Shown in pieces: positions 1-10,200 of a stretch of 64,000 nucleotides of DNA (within the stretch, counting starts at the first letter, position 1; each line of letters starts with the position of its first letter). The position numbers were made by a program, and so were the translations under genes. The DNA lies in the NCBI GenBank assembly GCA_963965975.1, contig OZ014414.1, positions 9,481,230-9,545,229 of the forward strand, given 5' to 3'. Under the pieces are notes generated by a model, which was given only the letters and a program-made list of their open reading frames with translations, did not search any database and had not been told where the DNA came from. This DNA comes from Xestospongia bergquistia (lineage: Eukaryota > Porifera > Demospongiae > Haplosclerida > Petrosiidae).

Positions 1-939
1 ACGAGAGGGTAAGAGTCAGCCACCAAAGAAAGGCAGTCATGGTAGAGTAATAGAGCAATGCGAATACGATCAAACATGGGGCATGTGGCCATCCCCATGA
101 TGCTGTTGAACTGACATACATATTCTTTGGACATGTCACAATGTTTCGGCCTAAAATGAGTGCGAAAAAATATCCAATTGAATGGATATTAAAAGATATA
201 GCTAAGTAGATAATGGGTCGCCATGGATACTCAAAACGTGACGGTTTGATGGCAAAGGTGAGTATTGTAAGAAGAGTAGAGAAGAAACAAAACACAGACC
301 ATGTGGCTATCCATCCAATTGCAAATGACTTGGCAGTATCTGTGTAATATGTTAAGGACGAAGGAGGACAACCTGTGGCATTGAGTAAGTTAGGTGATCT
401 TGTAGTAGGAGATAATGTGGGAGATGGTGTGGGAGATGGTGTGAGAGTTGGACGAGGGATATTGACAGGAGAAATACAGTTATCATTGCGATATCTATGT
501 AGAGAAATATCATTCCAAGGTAATAAGAATGTTTTCATACTTACCTACTACAGTTGAAAAGAGTTGACGTAAGTTGTAATACTATTAGCCTTTGGTCGTT
601 TTGTATAATCCATGCGGCGCAGTCTCCCGTGACGACGTCGCATAGAGACTTGCAAGGTCCTCGCCACGTATTACACTCCGGCAAAAGTGCAGAACAGATA
701 AAAGACTGTAAATGAGGTGAACAACCAGAATCCTTTAATGACTGTAGAGGTTGAAGATACCGTGCGGCGTCGGCGATATTCGTCGTAACTGGATTAGGGT
801 AAACCTGCATATTGTGGCCGGTATAGTTATAGCCACATGTCTCTAATGTACCAATCTCTTGACAATTTTGAGCTGTTACTCGTGACGAGAAGAGAAGCAG
901 GACTGACGAGAAAAGACACAAGAACATCATCTTGGACAA
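1..939 (-). CDS. Frizzled-family Wnt receptor, 5' part (cut by left edge)
   Basis: Two exons are readable: 939-545 and 494-1, joined by a 50-nt GT-AG intron with matching phase. The protein starts with a hydrophobic signal peptide (about residues 1-23). A cysteine-rich Wnt-binding domain follows, with the typical spacing NCQEIG...ETCGYNYTG...SGCSPHLQSFIC...LLPEC...GPCKSLC. A Pro/Thr/Ser-rich linker of about 50 residues leads to the start of the seven-helix domain: helix 1, then RFEYPWRPII (the Frizzled RFxYPERPII signature), helix 2, and the beginning of helix 3 with LWWLTLTLS. The family binds Wnt at the cell surface and signals through Dishevelled; the Dishevelled-binding tail would lie outside the window. 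Secreted FRP is excluded by the membrane helices. Smoothened is less likely because of the CRD and the RPII match. The start ATG at 939 fits the signal peptide. Confidence 0.9.
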
Positions 940-1023
940 AATGCAAGTCTGTTTGGAAACAAATCAATTTATGTCATTACACGTGTGGAGGCAAGGCAGG
1001 CCACGCCCCTTCCTCCAGACAGT
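940..1023. promoter_or_regulatory. Shared promoter gap between Frizzled and TMEM135
   Basis: The start codons of the divergent Frizzled (939, -) and TMEM135 (1024, +) genes are 84 bp apart (45 bp if the in-frame ATG at 985 is used). Both 5' UTRs and any core promoter must therefore overlap here or reach into the neighbouring gene. I see no clear TATA box. Regulation by one bidirectional promoter is inferred from spacing only. Confidence 0.4.
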
Positions 1024-3847
1024 ATGGGATCTATCTTCTCTCGTCCTGCAAACTGGATATATGACGAACGAACATGTGCTGAAATAGGACACACGTGGTC
1101 CTCCTCGTGCATTTATTCCTTTGGGGAAATTTTCATATTCATATTTATAGAGGCATTTAAAATGTATCTACCACTGTTTCTTGTGAGAATTAGACATGTC
1201 TTCTTACGTCCATTACACCTATTCCATGTAGATTAGTGATATAATTAGAAGGAGACATCCTCGTAAAATATTAACGTCCACTTTACCGAGTGCTGTACTC
1301 TCTTCAATCTTTTTGGCTATCAATGGAGGTGGATTTGTTGGCTTTATATGTATATTTAGGTTAGTTGTATCAGACCATTAACCTATGTACCAATAGACCA
1401 TTAACTTATGTACCAATAGATCATTAACCATTGTACCAATAGACCATTCACCTATGTACCAATAGATCATTAACCATTGTACCAATAATCAATGTACTAG
1501 TAGACCACTAGCCAATGTACCAGTAGACTAGTAACCAATGTACCAATAGCCCAATAATCAATGTACTGGTAGCTCCTCCAATAACTAATGTTTCAGTAGC
1601 CCCTCCATTAACCAATGTACCAATAGCCCAATAATCAATGTACCGGTAGCCCCTCCAATAACTAATGTTTCAGTAGCCCCTCCATTAACCAATGTACCAA
1701 TAGACCATTAACCAACGTACCAATAGACCAATAACCAATGTACCAGTTGACCACTAGCCAATGTACCAGTAGCCCCTCCAATAACCAATGTATCAGTAGC
1801 CCCTCCATTACCCAATGTACCAGTGACCATTATTTCAATTTTCTATGTAGAAGATTGTTGGGACGATTCTATTTTCTGTCAATTGGATACTTTCCTTCTC
1901 TATGTTCGTCCTTTTTAGCTATTATTACAGAAAGGAAGAGCAGGTATGACTCCAATTAATTTATTAATTAATTATTAATTACACCAGGAGGGGATTACTA
2001 ACTGGATATGTTGGAACGATAGTAAGCACTTTTAGTCATGTGATTATCACATGATCTTATGATTTTAGGCTGTAGAGAGTTTATATCGTATGGCAAAATA
2101 TCGCGGATATATCCAACCACTACCCTATGGAGAGGTATAGCTGAATTTGATTGGCTGTTTCCATAGTAACACATAACTTTACATATAGGTATTGATGTTC
2201 TGCTTAGCATCAGCAGTTTTGCTACACAATTTCAGGTAAAGAGTGAGAACGAGAAAGGAGGGTGAAAGGAAGGGAACGAAATGATGATGAGAGAAGTATT
2301 GTTTTCTCTTATAGGTCCACTACTAAACAAGATACTATTAATTCTATTTTGAGGTAAGTTCTCTTCATTAGATGATTGTCAATGATTTTTGATTAGCTTG
2401 TTGTTCAAGCCTCGGCTACCTAAGTCGTTTCAATTAATTATACCAGGAAGGTAGGTGGTAAACAATGTCTGTATTTGATGTAAACTGTTGACATATTGTA
2501 ATATCTATACTCTTTATACCTGATTTAATTGTAGATTAATTTGTATATTAATTAATGAGGTTAATACCACAAAGTGGTTGCTATGTCACATGATCCTCAA
2601 TATCTCTCTAACACACACACACATACAGATATCAACTATTACAAATTGCAGTGTCGTTTTTAACAGAAACAGCTCTGGTAAATATAAATACTCATTATAT
2701 TTATTGGTATGTCTTCTAAACAGATAACTCTATGGAGTTTTACATTAGGATATGTTCTACAAGCAATTCTTAACACTATACAGCTGGGAAATAGAATTAT
2801 CAGAAACCCTGGTCAGTTAGGACACATTGACTGTTCTTAAGTGATATATTTTTATTTAATTAATGGGTGGAGTTATTTATTTTATAGGGTAATCCAATAA
2901 TATATCTTTTATTCCCTTAATTGTAGCAAGAATCAAACAGGTTTTATCTAAGCCATATAATTATCAATTTGGTGCCTTCCTTGCTACATTGACATCATTT
3001 TTTAAGGTAAGCACCTTATCATCATTCTCTTGTAACCACACCTCTTTTTCCCTCTTTCTCCTTAGATCCTCAATACTGTGCTATTTATCTTAGCAGTACC
3101 AAGAGATATAAGACTCCTTATAGCTGGTAAGATAAGTAGTATTTCATATTCTATAATTAACTGTCCTTTATCACAAACGACTGACTATAGCCTATGGAAT
3201 TTATAAGCCTAGTTTATTAAACATTAATTATATAAGGTCAACATTACATAATAATGTATTAGTTGTTGATAAAGTAGATATGCTTATGGAAAATTGCAAA
3301 ATCTCTGTTAACATTATCATAACATTTTATTGTATGTCACATGTACATGTACATATGCTTGGTAATGTACATGTACATATATGAGGTAATGTACATGTAC
3401 ATTTTGTACTAATTTAGGCTTTTTTGCTGGTCTATCTATGTTATTTATAAGAAGTAATGCTATCTCATTATATGCTGGTGTCAAGGCGCTAGAAGTAAGA
3501 CATATTGATATGTACTAGAGTTGTAGTATATCTCTTAGATCTTGTTCTTCAAAGCTGTTAAAAAGGGTTGGTTAAGAAGCTATTACTATGGTGATGTGGT
3601 CTTGTACTCTATCTGTACTGCAACTATATTTCATGCTGTGAGTTTGTTAGCAAATTTGCCTTTGAAGTTATATAATGAGTAACACCTTGATTGAGAGTAT
3701 TATTATAACTGAACCACTTTTAAAGGAATATTAAGGACATTATTATGAACCTATTGTGTAGTATCCTATCTCCATATTGAGGGTACCTGTACTCCCAAAT
3801 GTCTAGTATAAAGTTACAGTTTAGATTATTAAATAAAGTAAATTGTG

Positions 3848-3935
<88 letters not shown>

Positions 3936-4284
3936 GGTATTGTTTGAAGGTCATAATATAAGATTGAGTTATTGGAGATTTATAGCTAAAATTACTAAAA
4001 ATAGGTCAGTAGTAGTAACATACAATATTGTCATTGATTATATAAATGTAGAAGATAATATAGTTAGTTGTTTTAATAGACAATATTTATAATATTTCAT
4101 TATCACACAATTCATTGCAACATTTAGTAGCCAATAAATGGATCCTTTAATATTAAAATTATTTTTTTCTCCTTTTTATTTTTGTTACAGATTATGTGAC
4201 TTAAATTTTGAAGCTATGGATATCTTCCAAACAGATGCCTCACAATTGATACGTATGTTACGAGCACAACAACAAATAGAGAGC

Positions 4285-4325
<41 letters not shown>

Positions 4326-4359
4326 GCAACAACAACAACAGCAACAAGAAGAAGCTTAA
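1024..4359 (+). CDS. TMEM135: TMEM135-like peroxisomal/mitochondrial membrane protein
   Basis: Exons by eye: 1024-1182, 1249-1359, 1851-1943, 1988-2021, 2069-2134, 2189-2235, 2315-2353, 2629-2677, 2724-2811, 2927-3006, 3066-3126, 3418-3494, 3539-3637, 3937-4004, 4191-4359; about 413 residues. Stretches matching the family include CAEIGHTW, ERKSRRGLLT, YNYQFGAFLAT, GFFAGLSMLF and the late RLSYWRFIAKIT. Several hydrophobic segments occur, as in the Tim17-related TMEM135 family, which acts in peroxisomal and mitochondrial lipid metabolism and mitochondrial dynamics. The C-terminus is unusual: the vertebrate tail is replaced by a short segment ending in a long glutamine run encoded by CAA repeats and then EEA. 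Odd point: exons 1 and 2 do not join in phase with a GT-AG pair at 1183/1248 (2 nt missing), so that border or the assembly there is uncertain. The last two exons are duplicated at 13628 and 34575. Confidence 0.88.
1370..1835. repeat. Minisatellite in TMEM135 intron 2
   Basis: Imperfect tandem units of roughly 24-26 bp built around CCAATGTACCAATAGACCAT, with variants carrying AGCCCCTCCAATAA. The array fills nearly the whole intron between 1360 and 1850 and explains a chance 73-codon reading frame on the plus strand. Confidence 0.8.
3847..3932 (+). repeat. (CT)n tract acting as polypyrimidine tract
   Basis: An uninterrupted CT dinucleotide run of about 86 bp ends four bases before the TAG of the 3' splice site of TMEM135 exon 14. 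It takes the place of the normal polypyrimidine tract. The same tract is only about 20-25 bp in the duplicate copies near 13680 and 34625. Confidence 0.85.
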
Positions 4360-4884
4360 AACAGTGTACTTTTTATTATAACAATGTTGTTCTAGTTTTA
4401 TTATTATAATAATTAATTAATTATAATTATAATAATGTTATATGATGATGAGTTTGTCTCAATGAACTTTAGATAAACATTTTATAAACCTTTTATAAAC
4501 CTAACATTAACAATATATACAATAAATCATGACCTTCCACTGTAACTACATGTACATGTATAGAAATTGTGACTTAACCAATGAAGGTAATATATAAGTT
4601 ATTAATATATATATATATTTGTATATAAGTATAAATACCGTAGATTGGGAAACTTTTGCGTTATAAAAGTTTTATGTAAAAAATTTATGTGTTAAAATTT
4701 CGAACATAAGAGGCGTGTACGAAATTTATTAACCCTATATATTTCAATGTGTAATAATGTTCGTGTAATTTATTTCCGTACATTATCCAATATGTTATAG
4801 TCCAGTATATAACTCAATATATTAAAATATATTATCTACCTGTGGTCACTGGTATGTGTGTATATTGTATTAATAAATGTCATG
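4360..4884. other. Convergent 3' gap between TMEM135 and an androglobin fragment
   Basis: AT-rich sequence with short palindromic motifs such as ACATGTACATGT near 4550 and a TATATA run near 4600. No coding exon is visible. It includes the 3' UTRs of TMEM135 and of the minus-strand androglobin copy. The block recurs in part after 14125 and 35084. Confidence 0.5.
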
Positions 4885-5303
4885 TTATTTCTTCTTTCCT
4901 TTTGGAGTTTTGATTTTTTTTAATTCTGCTGCAGCCTGGGATGCTTCTTCCTTCTCTCTCTCAGCAGCAAGTAATGCTTCTTGCTTGGCTCTTTCAGCAG
5001 CTAAATAGCTTTCTATAATAGCCTCTCTTGGTTTATTTAGTCTGGACCTTATACTGCTGTGAACTATCTATGAGCAAAGAGTCTTGAAATAAAAATGGTT
5101 TTCTTCTCTACATCCCTACCTGTCTTGATTTTATTATTGTAAACTGATAGTTCTTCAAACAATCTGTCTTTTGATAACCTCTGTCTCTTTTATTAAATAC
5201 ATTATTTTTCAAATTACGATATCCTCTAATAACTGATCGTTTTCTTTCATCACATTGTCTCTCAAGAGTCTCATCCAACAGTTGACAAGTGTCATCAGAT
5301 TTA
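4885..5303 (-). pseudogene. Androglobin 3'-end fragment, copy A
   Basis: Two exons match the last two exons of the full androglobin gene at 35525-44468. Positions 5303-5120 correspond to its penultimate exon and 5067-4885 to its final exon, with the same lysine-rich end KTPKGKKK and the same stop codon. Upstream coding exons are absent: homology stops near 5395 and is followed at once by a transposase remnant. No start of its own is visible, so it is a truncated duplicate. The splice signals are still intact. Confidence 0.8.
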
Positions 5304-5397
5304 CTATAATACAGAATGAATAGATAAATGGACAGCTTCAGTGTGTAGATAAATGAATGGGTAAAAAGCTAAATGGACGAATGGATAGATAGATGTC

Positions 5398-6256
5398 CAT
5401 CAAATATCAAAACCGCTGGTCCTGATTCCGTCAAGGGACAAACTGCTGACATAAACTGATTATGAAACCATGATAAAAAGTTAATGGATTCCATCCACCC
5501 AGATTCACTTACACCATAGAAGGTCCCTATTGGACCTCCCATAAGCCACCACTGATAGATTTTTACCTTTATATAGAACAAAATGAGGTAGAATATCTCC
5601 TGCTGCACTGTAAGCTGTTAAAACAGTAATGTACTCATGGCCAGAACTGCTGGATACCTCATTGACTTGTCAAGTACCACAACGTACAAGAAGAAACTTT
5701 GAAGACACAGATGTACATAAACCAGTATCATCACAGTTCAATATCCTCCTGATGAAGTCGCTGGATCTAGTGCAATTTTTTGAAAGAGATTCTAGGTTGT
5801 CAAATGTACCATGCATTGATGATATTGGGATGAGAAGCATCTGGTCTCTTTTTGCTAATAAGGTGATGAGACTTTCTTTCACTGATACATGTTCATCTCT
5901 TTCTGAATCTTGTCCACCAATCTTTTCCTGGAATTCCTTGAGAAAATGGATTGGGTAGCTTGTTTTCCATTAAATAATCTCTCACAATTATATCTACTAG
6001 ATATTTTTGTTAACCCAAATCCCATTTCTCCCAGTGCAATAAGATAAAGAACAATCTCTCTTTCCTCTGTATATGTTAGAACTGTTGGTCCTCCAGTACC
6101 TACTTTAGTATGTTTCTCTGAGAGATGATCATGAAGAATACTGGAGCTAATTCTATATTTTCTAGCAGCACCATGGATGCTACTTGCTCCTGTCTTGACT
6201 TCTTCTATGACACTTTCCATTACTTCTTTGCTATAAGTCATGTTATGGAAACTCAA
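5398..6256 (-). mobile_element. Degenerate pogo/Tigger-like DNA transposon, copy A
   Basis: The minus strand encodes, in broken frames, a psq/CENP-B-type helix-turn-helix start (from ATG near 6241: MTYSKEVMESVIEEVKTGAS...SILHDHLSEKH). A PTVLTYTEEREIVLYL...MGFGLTK segment typical of Tc5/pogo-like transposases follows. Next come NCDDTGLCT (the first acidic DDE motif) near 5700 and VSESGW...NFLSWFHNQF...LIFDGHLS (the second Asp) near 5400-5560. Stops and frame breaks separate these parts, so the copy is dead. No terminal inverted repeats could be fixed by eye. Confidence 0.75.
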
Positions 6257-7289
6257 ACTGAATTGAAGTTTTCAAATTTGAACTGTAACATGCTCAAAAA
6301 ATTAATTATAAATGTTGAATTCATCATAAAATTTAATTAATATTTACTAAACATTTTATTATATTATAGTTGATGGCTCCACTTCACTGTTATTCAGTTT
6401 GACTATGAGAAGTGTGTTCTTAAAGACAACAGAGAAAGTTTAAGATCATAAAATCTATTCCAACATTGAAAGGAGAACAAAACCTCTCTACAAATAACTG
6501 TAATAACAAGTAGAACTAACATTGATTACTACAATAGATTAATTATATAGAGCTGCTATATTATAGGTACTAATATTAATACTAGTCATAGTCTTTTCAT
6601 TTCCAAATTTTGGATTGTGTCCAGAACCCCCTGCCCCCCTCTCCATTTACTCTATTCCAATATAGAGATAACTACATTATTAATATATCAATGTAGAGTA
6701 TGAGTTGTCTATTAATATCATCTCATCATTTATTATGTGAGTGAGCAAATGTCTCTACTTCAGAAATATGTATTGTTGGACTTGAACAGTTGACAATTTT
6801 CATCATTCAACTGAACTGATCTCATTATTATAGTTAAATTGTAGTCTTCAATTTCTTCTGAATATAAGATAGACCATGATGACTTCTTTAGTTTGTCAAA
6901 ACAAGTACGTTCCTTACTGCATGACGTCTTCATACACTCTGTTCAGTAATCAACAGAGCATAATATATACAAGTACAAAAGAGTTAAAAATAATACTCCG
7001 CCCACAAATAATAATTACAGGCCCAGCTGTTAGAGAGACAAAAAAGTGTGACGTTAGAGAAGTGTCAAGCAAAACTGCTCTATTTTTATTGTCTACTAGT
7101 TTTGTTAGAGAAATAAATTGTTAATAAAAGGAAAGAAGATAATGTTATGAGTAATTTAAAGAGAAAATAAAAGTGAGCGAGAAGACAAATTAAGAATAAA
7201 CAACAAACTACTATCTATTACACGAACACAAGTCTGTCTTTAATAACTTGATAACTGTCTAACTTTTTACAGTACTCTTTATGTTGTCT
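6257..7289. other. Duplicated non-coding block 3' of LRR paralogue A
   Basis: This AT-rich block recurs almost unchanged at 17040-18104 and 26863-27854, always between the transposase remnant and the LRR gene, so it belongs to the repeated unit. It contains an ACCCCCTGCCCCCC-like run near 6630 that is longer in the other copies. I see no gene. A 60-codon minus-strand frame found in copies B and C is not conserved here. Confidence 0.6.
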
Positions 7290-10200
7290 TCATAAGACTA
7301 GTTTCCTTATTGTAGTATTTTTATTAAGTGATGTACATATTGTCTTGATATCATCATTGTTTAGTGAAGTATTGTTGAGATATAGTGTTGTCAATGATAT
7401 AGTTGTTTGTATTAGATCTGCTATTGTACTGGTACTAACTGAAGTGATCTGATGATTACCTCTGATGTTCAACGTAGTCAATGTTTGGTTTTTAGTAAGT
7501 CCTTCACAGATATATCGGACTCCATTATCAGTGATGTTACAGTTGACGAGATGTAGTTCTTTTAAAGTTGTATTACTTGATAACATAGTAGATAAGTGAG
7601 TTATATCTTCATCTGTGATATCAGTAACATTCCACAACACTAACTGTTCAAGTGTTTTATTATTAAAGAGACTATCACTGACTTGTTTGATACCACCAGT
7701 AAGTGAAGAGGACACCAACTCTAGTTCCTTTATTGTTTTATTAGTTTTTAGTATCTCTGATAATATCGATACACACTTACTGTCCAATGAAGTGTCCAAT
7801 ATATTAAGACTCTCCACTGTACACTTATTAAGATTGTTTATAATAACTTCAGTACTTTCAGGAGATGATGAGGAGAGATAAATACTCCATTCTTTTCCTG
7901 TTTGTTGTTCTTTTATTAATTTACTTATAACATCTTCACTTTGTAATACACTTGGACTAATGAGTTCAACACTATTGTCATCATCATACCACTGAACACT
8001 TCCAGTGTCTCCTGTTATAAAACAGAGTTAGTATATAGTATAGTACACACATAGTAATATATACTATAACACACTACAATACACAGACAATACGATGAAG
8101 AAGAAAGGAAGTCATTACTGTTTATTGAATATAGTTACTATGGTGATGAGCTACAGGGGCGGGACTTATTAAATTAATTTACTGAGATGTTTCTTAAATT
8201 ACTGATTTACTTTTAGTTGGTCTAGCTACAGTAAGTCATGTTAGTATATTACATCATTTTAATTTGTAAATTTATTGTAACAGATAGACTGGTATAGCCA
8301 GCCCCTTTCCTTAGAGAGGAAGGGTTTGGTAGTCTATTCTCTTTCACTAACATTCCTGATACAACCACAGTCTATTGAACTTGTACCTGACAAACCACAT
8401 TGTTATTATAGTGGGTGTGGCTGAAAACTGCTTTGATCTAAAAGTGAAGGATCTACAAACAAACATCATTAGATGTTTCATTATGAAATATTGACTTCTT
8501 TGTCCTTTTATTGTATTACAATATCTTTCATTTAGTCATGTTGATTTAACTCAATAAAAACATTATATTGTAGTCTCAACTCAAGAGAAAGGAAATTATG
8601 TTGTTCTATGATATTAACATATAATATAATTAATCACAATTTAAATAAATTAAATTAGTTTTCATCAACTGTAATAAGTGTGTGCTACCACATCATTCCT
8701 CTCTAATCAAAGGGGCTAACCTCACCATACTATATAGGGCAATCTACAAAGTATCCCACAAGACAATAGTCATGATATTGATCATATAAGGAACTTTACC
8801 AATAATGTCACATGTAGTCTTGTTATTACAGATACTGAGAATTATGTTTGTAATATGACATACCTTCTATATCTGACTGTTCATCATCTGACTCTTTGAT
8901 ATCATCATCTGACTCATCAGCTGAACTCTCTTTTAAATCTGATAGTAGAGATTATATTAAATAATTATATAATATAATTTACATTATTACCTGTAGTTTC
9001 AATGATAGATGGTATGGACTTATCTTCTTGACTAGACTTTGTTTGGGTCTCCTCAAGTCCTTGATCAGTTAGTGGTTTATGAGTCTTTGAGGTAAATACT
9101 ACATCAAGTAACATACAATGACAAGTGATAGTCAATAGTGACAATGTATTTGAGGACTGTCATTATATTTTACATCCCAAATCTAACTACATTGTAGATT
9201 ATAATAAGTTTATTGATCAATTTAAAGTATTTAAAGTATTTAAACCATTACATCAACAGTTAGAGGTCAAGTTGACAATTCTATACAAGACATCCTTACA
9301 AAGTTAATATGTTCTGTCATTTATTTCCCCTTTAGCAAAACAGCTGTCTATGAATCTTATTACTACAATTATAGCTAAACCCACAGTACTAAGACTATAT
9401 AAATTGACCACATTCTCACTTGTTTAGATTCACTCACTCAATATTATAATATCTACATGTATATATTATAATAGTTACCTTTTAAACTCTGTTTTAATTC
9501 CTCAATCTGTTCATCTCTCTCTCGTAGTTGTAATGTCAATGATGTGGTTATGTCTTGTAATTTCTCTATTTCTTTCTGTCTCTCAGCAGCCATTGACACA
9601 AATTCCTTCTCAATAACTAAGAGAATACAAGTGATCACAATGTATATATAACTATTGACAAATATGTGACATGAACTGTGTTAGTGATAGCTATTGTATT
9701 AATAATACCTTCCTTCCTTTCTGGAAGTGATGTCAAATCTTCAAACTGTTTTTCTTTCATTTCTATATATAACAATATTATACAATATATTATATTATAC
9801 ATGTACTCAGTATGATAAATTATATTCATGATCTCAAATAGAATAAGTTAGAAACAAAATTTAAATATACATGTACAAATTTAGTATACTAGACAACTAT
9901 TAACAAATATTACTATCTTTATTTATTGACTTCATTTTTATAATCCTTTCTCATCAAATATTATTTATTATATTAATATTAATTCCTTGTAAACTTTGTT
10001 TACCTTTTAAACTCTGTTTTAATTCCTCAATCTGTAACGTCAATGTTATTATCATCTTCTGTTGTTTCTCTATTTCTCTTTGTTTCTCAATACACTCTTT
10101 CTCAATAACTAATAATAAATTCACAATAAATTATAATAACAAATAAATAATACAGAGTATGTCAATGTTACATTTATTAATTAAATCTTCCTTGATTTAA

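Noticed and set aside
1738..1959. 73-codon plus-strand frame rich in Ser, Thr, Gln
   Set aside because: Mostly translation of the intron minisatellite. Only its end (RLLGRFYFLSIGYFPSLCSS) is a real TMEM135 exon, and this is already listed.
5629..5958. 109-codon plus-strand frame, with a relative at 16406
   Set aside because: Antisense of the pogo-like transposase remnant.
7615..7881. Plus-strand frame of 88 codons, repeated at 18430 and 28252
   Set aside because: Antisense shadow of the LRR exon in each paralogue.
9125..9307. Plus-strand frame (MIVNSDNVFEDCHYILHPKS), also at 19926 and 29592
   Set aside because: It lies within an intron of the LRR genes on the other strand. It is conserved only as far as the whole duplicated unit is, and copy C differs by insertions.
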